A DNA stretch of 19,668 nucleotides from CAYOVG01 sp964407285. GTDB lineage: Bacteria > Desulfobacterota > Syntrophobacteria > Syntrophobacterales > Syntrophobacteraceae. The notes beneath the pieces were generated by a model. The model ran no database searches. It was not told where the DNA came from and worked only from the letters and a program-made list of their open reading frames with translations. The stretch covers positions 1 to 19,668 of the forward strand of contig CAYOVG010000097.1 in the NCBI GenBank assembly GCA_964407285.1. Direction: 5' to 3'. Positions 1-7,935 of the stretch are shown in pieces (positions within the stretch are counted from its first letter, which is position 1; every line of letters starts with the position of its first letter). The translations under genes and the position numbers were made by a program.

Positions 1-72
1 ATACTCCTAAGTCTATTGAATTTCAACGGATTCCTGCGGACCAGAATTCTCAACTTTGGTGGGTAAAGCTTG

Positions 73-167
73 ACGGAAGTCGGAAAGCGGAGGTCGGAAG
101 TGGGTGATCGGAGGTCGGAAGAGTCTAAAGCCATTCCGATCTCCGACATCCGACCACCGACTTCCGT
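73..167. repeat. Long imperfect inverted repeat (REP/MITE-like)
   Basis: The outer arms ACGGAAGTCGG (73-83) and CCGACTTCCGT (157-167) are perfect complements. An inner stem, TCGGAGGTCGGAA (108-120) with TTCCGATCTCCGA (134-146), pairs over 13 bases with one G-U pair around a 13-nt loop. The left half also carries the direct repeat GGAGGTCGGAAG (89-100 and 110-121). The element lies past the 3' end of the minus-strand proline dehydrogenase gene. Its run of GGTCGGA-type units suggests a dispersed intergenic palindromic repeat. It has no clear T-tract, so a simple intrinsic terminator is less likely, although transcription could be attenuated there. No protein is recognisable in 1-275. Confidence 0.7.
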
Positions 168-275
168 CTCCGTGGTTTTCACGCGAGCACCCGCGAAATG
201 ATCCAGTTTCTGCTCCGGTTACGGTCTCCACGCCACCACTCGGGAGAAGGGTTTCATCTCATGGCAGGGCCCCTG

Positions 276-3200
276 TTAGCTCTCCATGGGCGCGAATCCC
301 CTGCGGAGGGTGTTTTCCGCCACGTTGCGCGGGATCATGAACTGGAGCAAATAATCGGGACCTCCCGCTTTCGAGCCGATCCCCGACATTTTGAAGCCCC
401 CGAAGGGGTGGCGTCCCACGATAGCTCCCGTACAGCCGCGGTTGATGTAGAGATTGCCGACGCGAAACTCCCTTCTCGCCCTGTCGATATTGGCGGGACT
501 GCGGGAGAATACGGCCCCCGTGAGCGCATACCGGGTGTTGTTGGCGATATCGAGCGCTTCGTCGAAATCGTGCGCTTTCATAATCGACAGCACCGGACCG
601 AAGATCTCCTCGTTGGCCAACCGGTGTTCAGGACGAATGTTTTCGAAGATGGTCAGCGGGACGAAGTTGCCCCCTGTTTCGGACGGCCGGCGCTCCAGCA
701 GGACGGCGCCTTCCTGCTTCCCGATTTCGATGTAGTGCAGGATCTTGCGCATGGCGCTTTCATCCACCACCGCTCCCATAAAACTGCGAGGGTCCTCGGT
801 CGGCCCGAGGTGAACGCTTTCCGCCGCGGCCTTCAGTCGCTCGACCACCTTGTCGTAGTTTTCCTCCAGCACGATCAGGCGGGAGCACGCCGAACACTTC
901 TGTCCCTGGTAGTCGAAAGCCGAATGGAGCACGTGCTGGACGGCCTCGTCGAGGTCGGCGTCCGCATCGACGATGATGGCGTTCTTGCCTCCCATCTCCG
1001 CAATCACGTTTTTAACGCCGAATGAGCCGTCGGGGACCGTGCGGGCCAGTTCGATAATGCGAACTCCCACCTCCTTGCTGCCGGTAAAGGCGATGAGGGC
1101 CACATCGGGATGAGAGACCAGGAAATCCCCTATCTCGCCTCCCGGTCCGGGCAGAAAGTTCAATACCCCCGGAGGAAGCTTGCTCTTCTCGAAGATCCTG
1201 TAAATCATGGAGCCCGTCACGGCCGACTGGGACGAGGGTTTGAATACGACCGTATTTCCGGTGACGATGGCCGCCGAAACCATCCCCACCGGAATGGCGA
1301 ACGGGAAGTTCCACGGAGCGACGACCGCGGCAACGCCTCGCGGCTCGTAGAAGAGCACGCTCATCTCCCCGGGTACCCGGCCCATGCGCCGGGGCGCTCC
1401 CAGTCCGATCATCTCCCGGCCATAGTATTCCAGAAAGTCGATGGCCTCGCATACGTCCGCGTCGGCCTCGCTCCAGGTCTTCCCCACCTCGAATACTTCG
1501 AGCGCGGACAGCTCCGCACGCATGCTCCGGGCGGCCTCGGCAGCCCTGAAGAGATATCCCGCGCGGACATCGGGCGGCGTGTCCCGCCACTCCGGAAAGG
1601 CCGCCACGGCGGCGTCTACGGCTCTCTCAGCCTCGAGCCGGCCCGCCGCGGCGACGATCCCCACCACCTCCGACGTCTTGTTGGGATTGGCCGAGCGGAT
1701 CTCGCTTCGCGTGGAATACGACTTGCCTCCGATGTGGAGGGGAACCCGCAGAGGAAAACTACGTCGCATCTTATCGAGAGCGTTCCGGAATTGCTTTCTG
1801 TTGGAGGAGACGGTCCAGTCCGCCGGGGGCTCATTGAGGAAAGGGGAGACTCCCGCACGGGAGAGCGCGTCGCTTCCGCGGGTCCCGCCGCCGCGGCCCG
1901 GCTCGTGGTATTCGTCGTAAACAATGCTTTCGGTGTCGGTGCTTCGGGTGTGCGTAGCGATGCCGGAGGGCCGGTCCGTTGCCGCGCGCGCGCGGGTAGC
2001 GCCGGATGGATGTCCGTTGCCGGCCCGAAACGCCGTCACTTCCCCTTCGAGCAACTCCAGGGGATTTCTCAGCAGTTCCTCCTTGGGAACGCCGACGACG
2101 AAGCTTTGGCGCAGGAAGGATTCGTTCGCCGTATTTTCGAGGAGGCGGCGCACCAGGTAGGCCATGCCCGGAATCATGTCTCCCACGGGCGCGTAGAGCC
2201 GGACCGGGAGACCGGCCTTGAGGAGCGCATTGCGCACGGGTTCCGCCATTCCGTAGAGCACCTGGAACTCGCAGGCGTCGCCCGGCAATCCCATGTGAGC
2301 GGCAAGCTCCATCACATAGGAGATGGAGCGGATATTGTGCGACGCGCAGCCGAGGCGCACCCACTCGTGATTTTCCAGGATCAGGCGGGCAATCCGCTCA
2401 AAGGATGCGTCCGTTTCGTGTTTGCTGGTAAAAACTGGGATGGGCCAGTTCTTCTGCCGCGCCCAGATCACTTCCGCATCCCAGTACGCGCCTTTGACCA
2501 GCCGGATGGTGAAGCGTTTCCCCAGGTTCCGCGCCCACTGGATGAGTTCTCTCACGTCCTGTTCGGTTTCCCGCAGGTACGCCTGCACCGCGATCCCGGA
2601 GTAGGGGTAGTCGCGAAACTCGCGCTCCTCGGAGATACTGCGGTAGAGGGCCAGGGTAAGATCCTTGAGCGCCGTATGTTCCATATCGAGTGTGACGAAC
2701 GCTCCCATGCCGGCAGCTTTGCGGAATATGGGACGGAGCCTCTCCTTGGCGACATTGACGGAGTAGTTGAAGGATTTGGCGTCCATCTGGGAATTCATGG
2801 CCGAAGCCTTGATGGACACGTGCGCCTTGGGGACCACTCCCCAGTCCAGGTTTGCGGTCCCGGCGCTCCCGCCCGACCCGCCGGCCCCACTGAATCCACC
2901 GGCCCCGCTGCCGAACGTGGGCCAACTGCCCTGGTCGGCGTCGAGAATATCGAGGAGTTCCAGGTACCTCTCGAGGTAGTCCTCCGCCTCCCGTTCCGAC
3001 ACGGCGGCCTCTCCCAGGAGATCGACGGAAAAAGCCAGTCCGGAGGACCGGAGGTCCCGCAGGATGGGGAGGGCTTCATAAGGAGTCTCCCCCACGATGA
3101 ACTGCTTCCCCATGGCCGCGACGTTTCGGGCCACGGTTTTCGCGATCACCTTGCCGGCAAGGTTTCCGGGAGGCAAGAACCGTATCCCCCATTTGAGTAC

Positions 3201-3464
3201 GCTCGGAATGCCGTCGCGCGATCCGGAGAAATACTCCTTGAGATGGCGGGCGACAGATTCGGGCCTGGTGAGAGCGGGAAATACGTCGATGAACCGGAAC
3301 ATCTCGACTTTGAACGCATCATCCCGCATGCACCAATCGAGCACTTTTCCCATCCAGTACTGTTTCTTGAAAACGGAGGGTAACTCGGTCTCCTCCATGA
3401 GGCCGTAGAGCCTCAATCCCGTTTCTCTGATACTGCTCTCCAGGTCGGCGACGTCGGCGGGCAT
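276..3464 (-). CDS. putA: Bifunctional proline dehydrogenase / delta-1-pyrroline-5-carboxylate dehydrogenase
   Basis: This 1062-aa protein oxidises proline to P5C with FAD and then glutamate semialdehyde to glutamate with NAD+. The N-terminal half is a proline dehydrogenase barrel, with motifs such as VSIKASAMNSQ, LDMEHTALKD, RLVKGAYWD and GCASHNIRSI. The C-terminal half is an aldehyde dehydrogenase: APWNFPFAIP, FTGSKEVG, EMGGKNA (general-base Glu) and GQKCSACSR, with the catalytic Cys at about residue 857, then EEIFGPVLS. The protein starts directly in the proline dehydrogenase arm, so the N-terminal RHH repressor domain of trifunctional enterobacterial PutA is absent. Two low-complexity inserts stand out: a Gly/Ser-rich stretch near residues 179-203 inside the first half, and a linker near 485-560 between the enzymes. 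The chosen ATG has AAGGAAG about 6 nt upstream. The gene is monocistronic here. Confidence 0.95.
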   Translation of the reverse strand: MPADVADLESSIRETGLRLYGLMEETELPSVFKKQYWMGKVLDWCMRDDAFKVEMFRFIDVFPALTRPESVARHLKEYFSGSRDGIPSVLKWGIRFLPPGNLAGKVIAKTVARNVAAMGKQFIVGETPYEALPILRDLRSSGLAFSVDLLGEAAVSEREAEDYLERYLELLDILDADQGSWPTFGSGAGGFSGAGGSGGSAGTANLDWGVVPKAHVSIKASAMNSQMDAKSFNYSVNVAKERLRPIFRKAAGMGAFVTLDMEHTALKDLTLALYRSISEEREFRDYPYSGIAVQAYLRETEQDVRELIQWARNLGKRFTIRLVKGAYWDAEVIWARQKNWPIPVFTSKHETDASFERIARLILENHEWVRLGCASHNIRSISYVMELAAHMGLPGDACEFQVLYGMAEPVRNALLKAGLPVRLYAPVGDMIPGMAYLVRRLLENTANESFLRQSFVVGVPKEELLRNPLELLEGEVTAFRAGNGHPSGATRARAATDRPSGIATHTRSTDTESIVYDEYHEPGRGGGTRGSDALSRAGVSPFLNEPPADWTVSSNRKQFRNALDKMRRSFPLRVPLHIGGKSYSTRSEIRSANPNKTSEVVGIVAAAGRLEAERAVDAAVAAFPEWRDTPPDVRAGYLFRAAEAARSMRAELSALEVFEVGKTWSEADADVCEAIDFLEYYGREMIGLGAPRRMGRVPGEMSVLFYEPRGVAAVVAPWNFPFAIPVGMVSAAIVTGNTVVFKPSSQSAVTGSMIYRIFEKSKLPPGVLNFLPGPGGEIGDFLVSHPDVALIAFTGSKEVGVRIIELARTVPDGSFGVKNVIAEMGGKNAIIVDADADLDEAVQHVLHSAFDYQGQKCSACSRLIVLEENYDKVVERLKAAAESVHLGPTEDPRSFMGAVVDESAMRKILHYIEIGKQEGAVLLERRPSETGGNFVPLTIFENIRPEHRLANEEIFGPVLSIMKAHDFDEALDIANNTRYALTGAVFSRSPANIDRARREFRVGNLYINRGCTGAIVGRHPFGGFKMSGIGSKAGGPDYLLQFMIPRNVAENTLRRGFAPMES

Positions 3465-3824
3465 GGCTGCTTCCTTCTCTCAATCGAGTCTGTCTTCCTT
3501 CAATCTAAAACTGCAAAGGCCTCGAGTGTCGTTAAACTGCTGACGGGCGGAACAGGGTGCGATTCAGATTTATTATAAACATTAGTGGAGGGGATAACCA
3601 TCGGAAGAGCGGCGATTCGGGGGAACTGGAGAGGGGCATATTCCCGTGGGACGGTTGTCGCTTCGCCGGGTCCGGGGAATTTCACTTGCGACCCTGCAAA
3701 CAGTAAACTGAGTCCGGGAAGGCATGTTTGGGCAAGGGAGAGAAAAATCCCGGCTTCTCAAATCCACGATAACCATGTAGAATGAAGAAAGCGCTTTGAA
3801 AAGTGTGGGGTAATTGAGATGAAC
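3465..3824. other. Intergenic region, mostly without recognisable features
   Basis: This is the divergent gap between the proline dehydrogenase gene (minus) and the DUF433 gene (plus). Short open frames occur on both strands, but none has a family-like sequence or a good ribosome-binding site. The only notable point is an AT-rich patch at 3565-3582 holding a possible minus-strand -10 box. The region is AT-richer than the flanking genes. Confidence 0.5.
3572..3600 (-). promoter_or_regulatory. Possible promoter of the proline dehydrogenase gene
   Basis: Read on the minus strand, a perfect TATAAT occupies 3577-3572, about 108 nt upstream of the start codon. The matching -35 position, 17 nt further upstream, reads TGGTTA and is weak (3 of 6). 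A weak -35 would fit an activator-dependent promoter, but this rests on one hexamer. Confidence 0.3.
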
Positions 3825-3858
3825 CAATTCATGGCATGCGTCAAAAATATATGAATTG
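3825..3858. promoter_or_regulatory. Inverted repeat upstream of the DUF433 gene, candidate autoregulatory operator
   Basis: The perfect 8-bp arms CAATTCAT (3825-3832) and ATGAATTG (3851-3858) are separated by 18 nt. The spacer holds a second small palindrome, GCATGC (3834-3839), and an AT-rich TATATG. The element ends 15 nt before the DUF433 start codon. Toxin-antitoxin operons are commonly repressed by the antitoxin or TA complex at such palindromes; that role is inferred here. Confidence 0.5.
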
Positions 3859-3873
3859 CAGAGGTGAGCGACT

Positions 3874-4194
3874 ATGGCTTTGCCTTCAGTTGAAACTAGA
3901 TATGAGCATATCATTCTCAATGAGTCGGGGGTCCCTGTCATCGCCGGGACTACTATGAAGGTCATCGAACTTGTGCTGGAAAAAGCAGCTTATGGTTGCA
4001 GTCCGGAAGAACTGCGCTTCGAGCATCCATTCCTGACGCTCGGCCAGGTTTATTCGGCATTAGCCTATTATTGGGATCACCAGGAGGAACTCGATCGTGA
4101 TATTGAGCGACGACGTGAAAATGTGGAGCGCATCAGGGAAACTCAGGGCGCCTCTCCACTCGCGGCGCGGTTGAAAAGGCAAGGCTTGATCTAA
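3874..4194 (+). CDS. DUF433 domain protein, VapB45-like antitoxin
   Basis: The 106-aa product matches the DUF433 family: a GVPVIAGTTMKVIEL segment (family pattern G-P-V-I-x-G-T-R), then CSPEEL, HPFLTLGQVYSALAYYWDH and a charged C-terminal helix. DUF433 proteins are winged-helix/HTH-like and typically act as antitoxins paired with DUF5615 PIN-like toxins. The usual Arg of GTR is Met here (GTTMKV). A strong GAGGTGAG ribosome-binding site sits about 6 nt before the ATG. The stop overlaps the start of the next gene (TAATG), showing translational coupling in a two-gene operon. The partner toxin is frameshifted, so the antitoxin may be an orphan survivor. Confidence 0.88.
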   Translation: MALPSVETRYEHIILNESGVPVIAGTTMKVIELVLEKAAYGCSPEELRFEHPFLTLGQVYSALAYYWDHQEELDRDIERRRENVERIRETQGASPLAARLKRQGLI

Positions 4195-4536
4195 TGCCGA
4201 TCGCGTTCTACATGGATCAGAACGTGAGACGCGCTATCACGGTCGGGCTGCGTCTTCGCGGGGTAGATGTCATCACAGCGTATGAGGACAACGCAAGTCG
4301 GATGAGCGATCCTGAACTGCTGGATCGAGCCCGTGGGTCGGGTCCTCTTTACTCAGGATGATGACCTTGTTGTCGAAGCAGCCAAACGGCAAAGAGAGAG
4401 TTCTTTATTTCACGGGGTTGTTTACGCTCACCAACTGAGCGTTTCTATCGGGGCCTGTATTCACGACCTGGAGATTATTGCCAAGGCAGGTGATCCTGAA
4501 GACATATATAATAGAGTCCAGTTCCTTCCTCTGTAG
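4194..4536 (+). pseudogene. Frameshifted DUF5615 PIN-like toxin
   Basis: The ATG at 4194 overlaps the DUF433 stop and opens a frame beginning MPIAFYMDQNVRRAIT, the usual DUF5615 N-terminus (F-x-x-D-x-x-V). It runs through VDVITAYED and DPELLDRA, then hits TGA at 4359-4361. The family sequence resumes in another frame from about 4333: GRVLFTQDDDLV, then HGVVYAHQ, a C-terminal helix and a stop at 4536. The junction lies near 4328-4335. The expected few residues between DRA and GRVLFTQ are short, so a small deletion is likely. The acidic residues of the PIN-like fold (Asp8, and the DDD of FTQDDD) survive but are split between frames. It is either a true pseudogene, a sequencing error or, less likely, a programmed frameshift. 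Confidence 0.82.
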
Positions 4537-4592
4537 CTCCGCAAAACCCTATCATTCAACAACAGGTTCGAGTACGCAGCCCCAATGATGTT

Positions 4593-5786
4593 TCATCGTA
4601 ATGGAATTCCGATTTGCAGAAGGCTTGCGGCGGCCAGGGCGTAGGTGCGGGCGGCCAGGCGCAGGTTGTCTATCTTCACGGATTCGTCGGCCTGGTGGGC
4701 GGCGGATGCCTCTCCGGGTCCGCAGATGACCATGGGCGCCCGGAGGGCCTGGGCAAGGATGGCTCCGTCGGTGAAATACGTGACGCCGGCGATGGTGGGT
4801 TCGTGTCCGAGAACCTGCCGGGCGGCCCGGGCAAAGATCTCGACGAAGGGATCATCGGCCGCGGTGTCCACGGGGGGCCGGTCTCCCAGAATTCTCAGGT
4901 CCCACTCGATGCCGTCGCAATGGGCCGACTCCCTCATCGATTCCTCCATCAATTCCCGAACCGACCGGAAGATCGACTGATGATCCTGTCCCGGCACGGT
5001 CCGGAAGTCGATGGTGAGGCTGCAGCGGTCGGGAACGATGTTGGTGTTGGTCCCGCCCTTTATGGTCCCGATGTTCATCGTGGAACCGCCGAGGAGGGGA
5101 TGGCGGCGGCAAGCAGGGGAAAATTCGGCCAGCTTCCGGATGACGCCGGCCATGGGAATGACGGCGTTCCTTCCCAGGTGGGGCGTGGACCCATGGGCGG
5201 CCTTGCCGCGGGTGAGGACTTCTATCCACAATGCTCCCTTTTCGGCGATGCAGACGTCCATGTCGGTAGGTTCGGCGACGATCAGGCATCCGGCGCCCGC
5301 GAGAAGATCTTCGCCCACCATGCGGTTGGCTCCGATGCAGTCCACTTCTTCGCCCGCCGTGAGGGCCAGGACCAGGTCCCCCCGGAGGGCGAGCCCCGAG
5401 CGCCGAACGGCGGCAGCGGCGGCGATCATGGCCGCGACCCCTCCCTTCATGTCGGCGCTGCCGCGGCCGAAAATCCTGCCGTCGGCGATATCGCCCGAGA
5501 GAGGCCCATGTTCCCAGCGTTCTTCCCCGAAAGGGACGGTATCGAGGTGGCCGCTGAAGACTACCGAAGGAAGCTCTCCCGATCCAGGAATACGGCAGAC
5601 CAGGTTGGCGCGCGTACTGTCGAAGGGATACAGCCGGGCATCGAGGCCCAGGGCGGACGTCCTTTCCCGGAGCATTCGAGCGAGGAGAATTTCGTCGCCG
5701 GGGGGATTGGCCGTCCGCATGCGCACCATATCGCGGGTCAGGTCCACTGCCAGGTCTTCATCGACGCAGTCGAGCACGTTCTCCAT
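4593..5786 (-). CDS. M20 family metallo-hydrolase (ArgE/DapE-like deacylase)
   Basis: This 397-aa M20 peptidase/deacylase belongs to the ArgE/DapE/ACY1 group, which hydrolyses N-acyl amino acids or small peptides with two metal ions. Visible motifs are SGHLDTVPFG (His80, Asp82), GRGSADMKGG (bridging Asp112), TAGEEVD (catalytic Glu146, ligand Glu147), VAEPTDMD (Glu172), the dimerisation-domain KAAHGSTPH (His198) and a C-terminal AAHQADE (His364). All metal and catalytic positions appear intact. The frame stays open 45 codons further upstream, but ATG 5786 is chosen: it has GGAG 8 nt ahead and begins the family-like MENVLDCVDEDLAVDL. The substrate cannot be fixed from sequence, and neither lysine nor arginine biosynthesis genes are adjacent. 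It converges on the toxin remnant. Confidence 0.92.
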   Translation of the reverse strand: MENVLDCVDEDLAVDLTRDMVRMRTANPPGDEILLARMLRERTSALGLDARLYPFDSTRANLVCRIPGSGELPSVVFSGHLDTVPFGEERWEHGPLSGDIADGRIFGRGSADMKGGVAAMIAAAAAVRRSGLALRGDLVLALTAGEEVDCIGANRMVGEDLLAGAGCLIVAEPTDMDVCIAEKGALWIEVLTRGKAAHGSTPHLGRNAVIPMAGVIRKLAEFSPACRRHPLLGGSTMNIGTIKGGTNTNIVPDRCSLTIDFRTVPGQDHQSIFRSVRELMEESMRESAHCDGIEWDLRILGDRPPVDTAADDPFVEIFARAARQVLGHEPTIAGVTYFTDGAILAQALRAPMVICGPGEASAAHQADESVKIDNLRLAARTYALAAASLLQIGIPLR

Positions 5787-6006
5787 TATTATGACTCCAC
5801 ATCTGCATGACCGATGACGCCTTTGCCCTGCAACCGACGAGGAGCGGGCATCTCCCAATAATGAGCATACATCGATCATCCAACAGAGCGATCTGTAAAA
5901 GAATGCAGCGCGTTTTTCCACGAGGCTCTCCGCGCGGCGCTATTCGAAGGATTCGGGCCGGAGCCCGGAAGAACGGCAGGCGCGGAGGAATTGCGGAGTC
6001 CGGCCT
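5787..6006. other. Non-coding stretch downstream of an antitoxin remnant
   Basis: Open frames exist on both strands but no recognisable protein. If the RHH remnant at 6007-6142 once had a partner toxin, it would lie here on the minus strand, and no RelE-, ParE- or PIN-like motif can be read. The region also holds the promoter and leader of the M20 gene, for which no clear -35/-10 pair is visible. Confidence 0.4.
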
Positions 6007-6142
6007 TCAATCCGGCAGGGAACAATGTAAGGCCTCCTCGATCACCCAATTTACGCGAGCGATCCATGGCAGAGGCGAGAGCGGCGATCTTCCCGGCCAA
6101 TTCCGAGTCGGTACAAATGGTTACTGTCGCGGCGTCGGACAT
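6007..6142 (-). pseudogene. Frameshifted and truncated RHH (CopG-type) antitoxin
   Basis: From ATG 6142 the minus strand reads MSDAATVTICTDSELAGKI then AALASAMDRSR, a typical ribbon-helix-helix N-terminus: a beta strand of alternating residues, then helix A. At about 6051-6054 the frame breaks. Skipping one A restores NWVIEEAL, the expected start of helix B, then HCSLPD and a stop at 6009-6007. So a one-base insertion in an A/T run disrupts the gene, and the C-terminal toxin-binding part is also missing. No partner toxin is visible. This is a decayed antitoxin of the CopG/ParD-like class. Confidence 0.7.
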
Positions 6143-6216
6143 CGTTCATTCCATGTGATTGCTTGTGGTCATACCGGGCACACGCACGAACATAGCATAT
6201 CGTGAGCCTGAAAACC

Positions 6217-6238
6217 AGGGGCTATTGGGAAAGCCCCT
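6217..6238. repeat. GC-rich hairpin
   Basis: AGGGGCT (6217-6223) and AGCCCCT (6232-6238) form a perfect 7-bp stem with an 8-nt loop. No T-tract follows on either strand, so an intrinsic terminator is not supported. It lies in the 274-bp gap between the antitoxin remnant and the Uma2 gene, which otherwise holds nothing recognisable. Confidence 0.45.
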
Positions 6239-6416
6239 AATGCAGGAGCGGGAGCCCATCCGGCGGCTTCCCACGGAAGATTCCCGTGACGCCATGCTGT
6301 TCATGAGAGATGTAATTATGATAAAGTTCATTGAAATCCTTATCGTATATTGTATTCCGGGATGGTCGGGGCAACTTTACCCAGCATCACCTTTCGCGTT
6401 TTGTGGGAGATTTCTT

Positions 6417-7013
6417 ATGTCCGTACAACGCAAAGCAGAGAATGTGAAAGTATCTCCGGAAGAGTACCTCGCCATGGAGAGGCGCACCGAGGAAAAGCAC
6501 GAGTATTTTAATGGCGAGGTATTCGCGATGGTAGGCGCGAGTCCGAACCACGTGCTCATTGTGACCAATGTTGTGGCGGAACTGCATGCGCAATTGAAGA
6601 AACGGCCCTGCTCCGTTTACAGCACGGCCCTTCGGGTGAAGGTGAGCCCGACCGGACTCTACACCTACCCCGATGTCGTCGTGGTTTGCGGAGAGAGCCG
6701 GTTCGACGACAAGGCAAAAGACACGCTCGTCAATCCCACGCTCATCGTGGAGGTCCTTTCCGAGACTACGAAGGACTACGACCGTGGAGAAAAATTCGAG
6801 CATTACCGTACTGTACCCTCTTTCGTGGAGTATGTCCTGATTGCCCAGGACAGGCGTCACATCGAGAACTTCATTCGTCAACCCGACAAACGTTGGCTGT
6901 TCTCCGAAACAAACCGCATGGAGGATACCGTCGAGCTTTCTTCCATCGGCTGCAGCCTGAGCCTGGTTGAAGTCTACGACAAGATTGGAATGAGTCCCGA
7001 GGGTACGCTCTAG
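6417..7013 (+). CDS. Uma2 family (DUF820) PD-(D/E)XK endonuclease-fold protein
   Basis: The 198-aa product matches the Uma2/DUF820 family: SPEEYLAMERRTEEKHEY, then the Y-x-N-G-E motif (residues 30-34), YPDVVVV with putative catalytic Asp86, LIVEVLSETTKDYDRGEK with Glu112 and Lys126, and FVEYVLIAQD. These correspond to a restriction-endonuclease-like core. Family members are common, often multicopy, in cyanobacteria and some proteobacteria; their cellular role is not well settled. The frame is open 86 codons further upstream, but ATG 6417 is chosen because GGGAG lies about 8 nt before it and the upstream translation is not family-like. It stands alone; the next gene on the same strand begins 229 nt later. 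Confidence 0.9.
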   Translation: MSVQRKAENVKVSPEEYLAMERRTEEKHEYFNGEVFAMVGASPNHVLIVTNVVAELHAQLKKRPCSVYSTALRVKVSPTGLYTYPDVVVVCGESRFDDKAKDTLVNPTLIVEVLSETTKDYDRGEKFEHYRTVPSFVEYVLIAQDRRHIENFIRQPDKRWLFSETNRMEDTVELSSIGCSLSLVEVYDKIGMSPEGTL

Positions 7014-7242
7014 ATCATCGGACCGGCAAGTCCGCCCCCCTTTGACCGAGGCTGCCGTTGAGCCGTGGGACGGGCAAAAGGTCGCGGGCCGTGGGCCGAC
7101 GTCAATCCGTAGCCCGGTCACTTGCGGGCGTCCATGGGACAGGCGCGAGACCTTCCCGGCTGCGGGAAAGCGGGGTGAAGAATTTAAGGGGCGCGATGAT
7201 CCGGGGCGCCGGGGATTCGAGATCGGAAAAGAGTTCCACAAC

Positions 7243-7935
7243 ATGAGCATTCTTGAAGCAAGAGAGATTTCCAAGATCTATTCCATCGGAGACCGCCAGG
7301 TCGCGGTGCTGGACCGGGTGTCGTTTTCCGTGTCGCACGGACAGTTCGTTGTCGTGGAGGGGGACAGCGGCAGCGGAAAGACGACCCTGCTGAGCATCCT
7401 GTCCGGGCTGGACCGGCCCACCTCCGGGCGAGTCCTGATGGAAGGCAAAGACATCACCGACCTGCGCGAGGACCGCCTGGCGCCACTGCGAAACGAAACC
7501 TTCGGGTTCGTGTTCCAGTCCTTTCACCTGATCCCGGCGCTGAACGCCCTGGAAAACGTGATGTTCCCGGCGGAACTCAAGGGTGACGGCGCGGCTCGCG
7601 AGAAGGCGCAAGCCCTGCTGGATCGGACCGGCCTGGGCGGGCGGAGCACGAATCTCCCCCACCAGCTTTCCGGGGGCGAGAAGCAACGCGTGGCCATTTG
7701 CAGGGCGGTCATCAACGAACCCGAAATCATCTTCGCCGACGAGCCGACGGGAAATCTCGATTCCTCCAACGGCAGGGCCATATTGGAACTGCTCCTGGAG
7801 CTTCGCAAGGAGCGGCGAACGACCCTCATCCTCGTCACTCACAGCGGCGAGATAGCATCCATGGCCGACCGGATCATCCATCTCCAGGACGGCAGGATCG
7901 TCGCAAACCGGGAAAGCGCCTCCAATGCTTCATAA
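7243..7935 (+). CDS. ybbA: ABC transporter ATP-binding protein, YbbA/LolD type
   Basis: A 230-aa ATPase of the LolD/MacB/YbbA class. It has Walker A GDSGSGKT (40-47), Q-loop Gln92 in FVFQSFHLIPALNALENV, signature LSGGE (142-146), Walker B FADEP with Asp166/Glu167, and switch His200 in LVTHS. The open frame extends 67 codons upstream to 7042, but homologues begin at MSILEAREISKIY, so ATG 7243 is chosen; its ribosome-binding site is weak (GGAAAAGAG). The stop overlaps the next start by 11 nt, so it is translationally coupled to the FtsX-type permease and must energise it. The permease plus a downstream SGNH esterase match the E. coli ybbA-ybbP-tesA neighbourhood, which favours YbbA over LolD. 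The 229-nt gap upstream holds no clear promoter or terminator. Confidence 0.93.
   Translation: MSILEAREISKIYSIGDRQVAVLDRVSFSVSHGQFVVVEGDSGSGKTTLLSILSGLDRPTSGRVLMEGKDITDLREDRLAPLRNETFGFVFQSFHLIPALNALENVMFPAELKGDGAAREKAQALLDRTGLGGRSTNLPHQLSGGEKQRVAICRAVINEPEIIFADEPTGNLDSSNGRAILELLLELRKERRTTLILVTHSGEIASMADRIIHLQDGRIVANRESASNAS

Noticed and set aside
1110..3383. Long plus-strand open frame (757 codons) opposite the proline dehydrogenase gene
   Set aside because: It is the antisense of a clearly recognised enzyme in GC-rich DNA. Its translation has no family-like motif.
5787..5921. 45-codon N-terminal extension of the M20 hydrolase
   Set aside because: It is Cys/Arg/Ser-rich and not homologous to M20 proteins; GGAG lies 8 nt before ATG 5786.
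6159..6416. 86-codon N-terminal extension of the Uma2 protein
   Set aside because: The extension is not family-like, and ATG 6417 has a good GGGAG site and a family-typical N-terminus.
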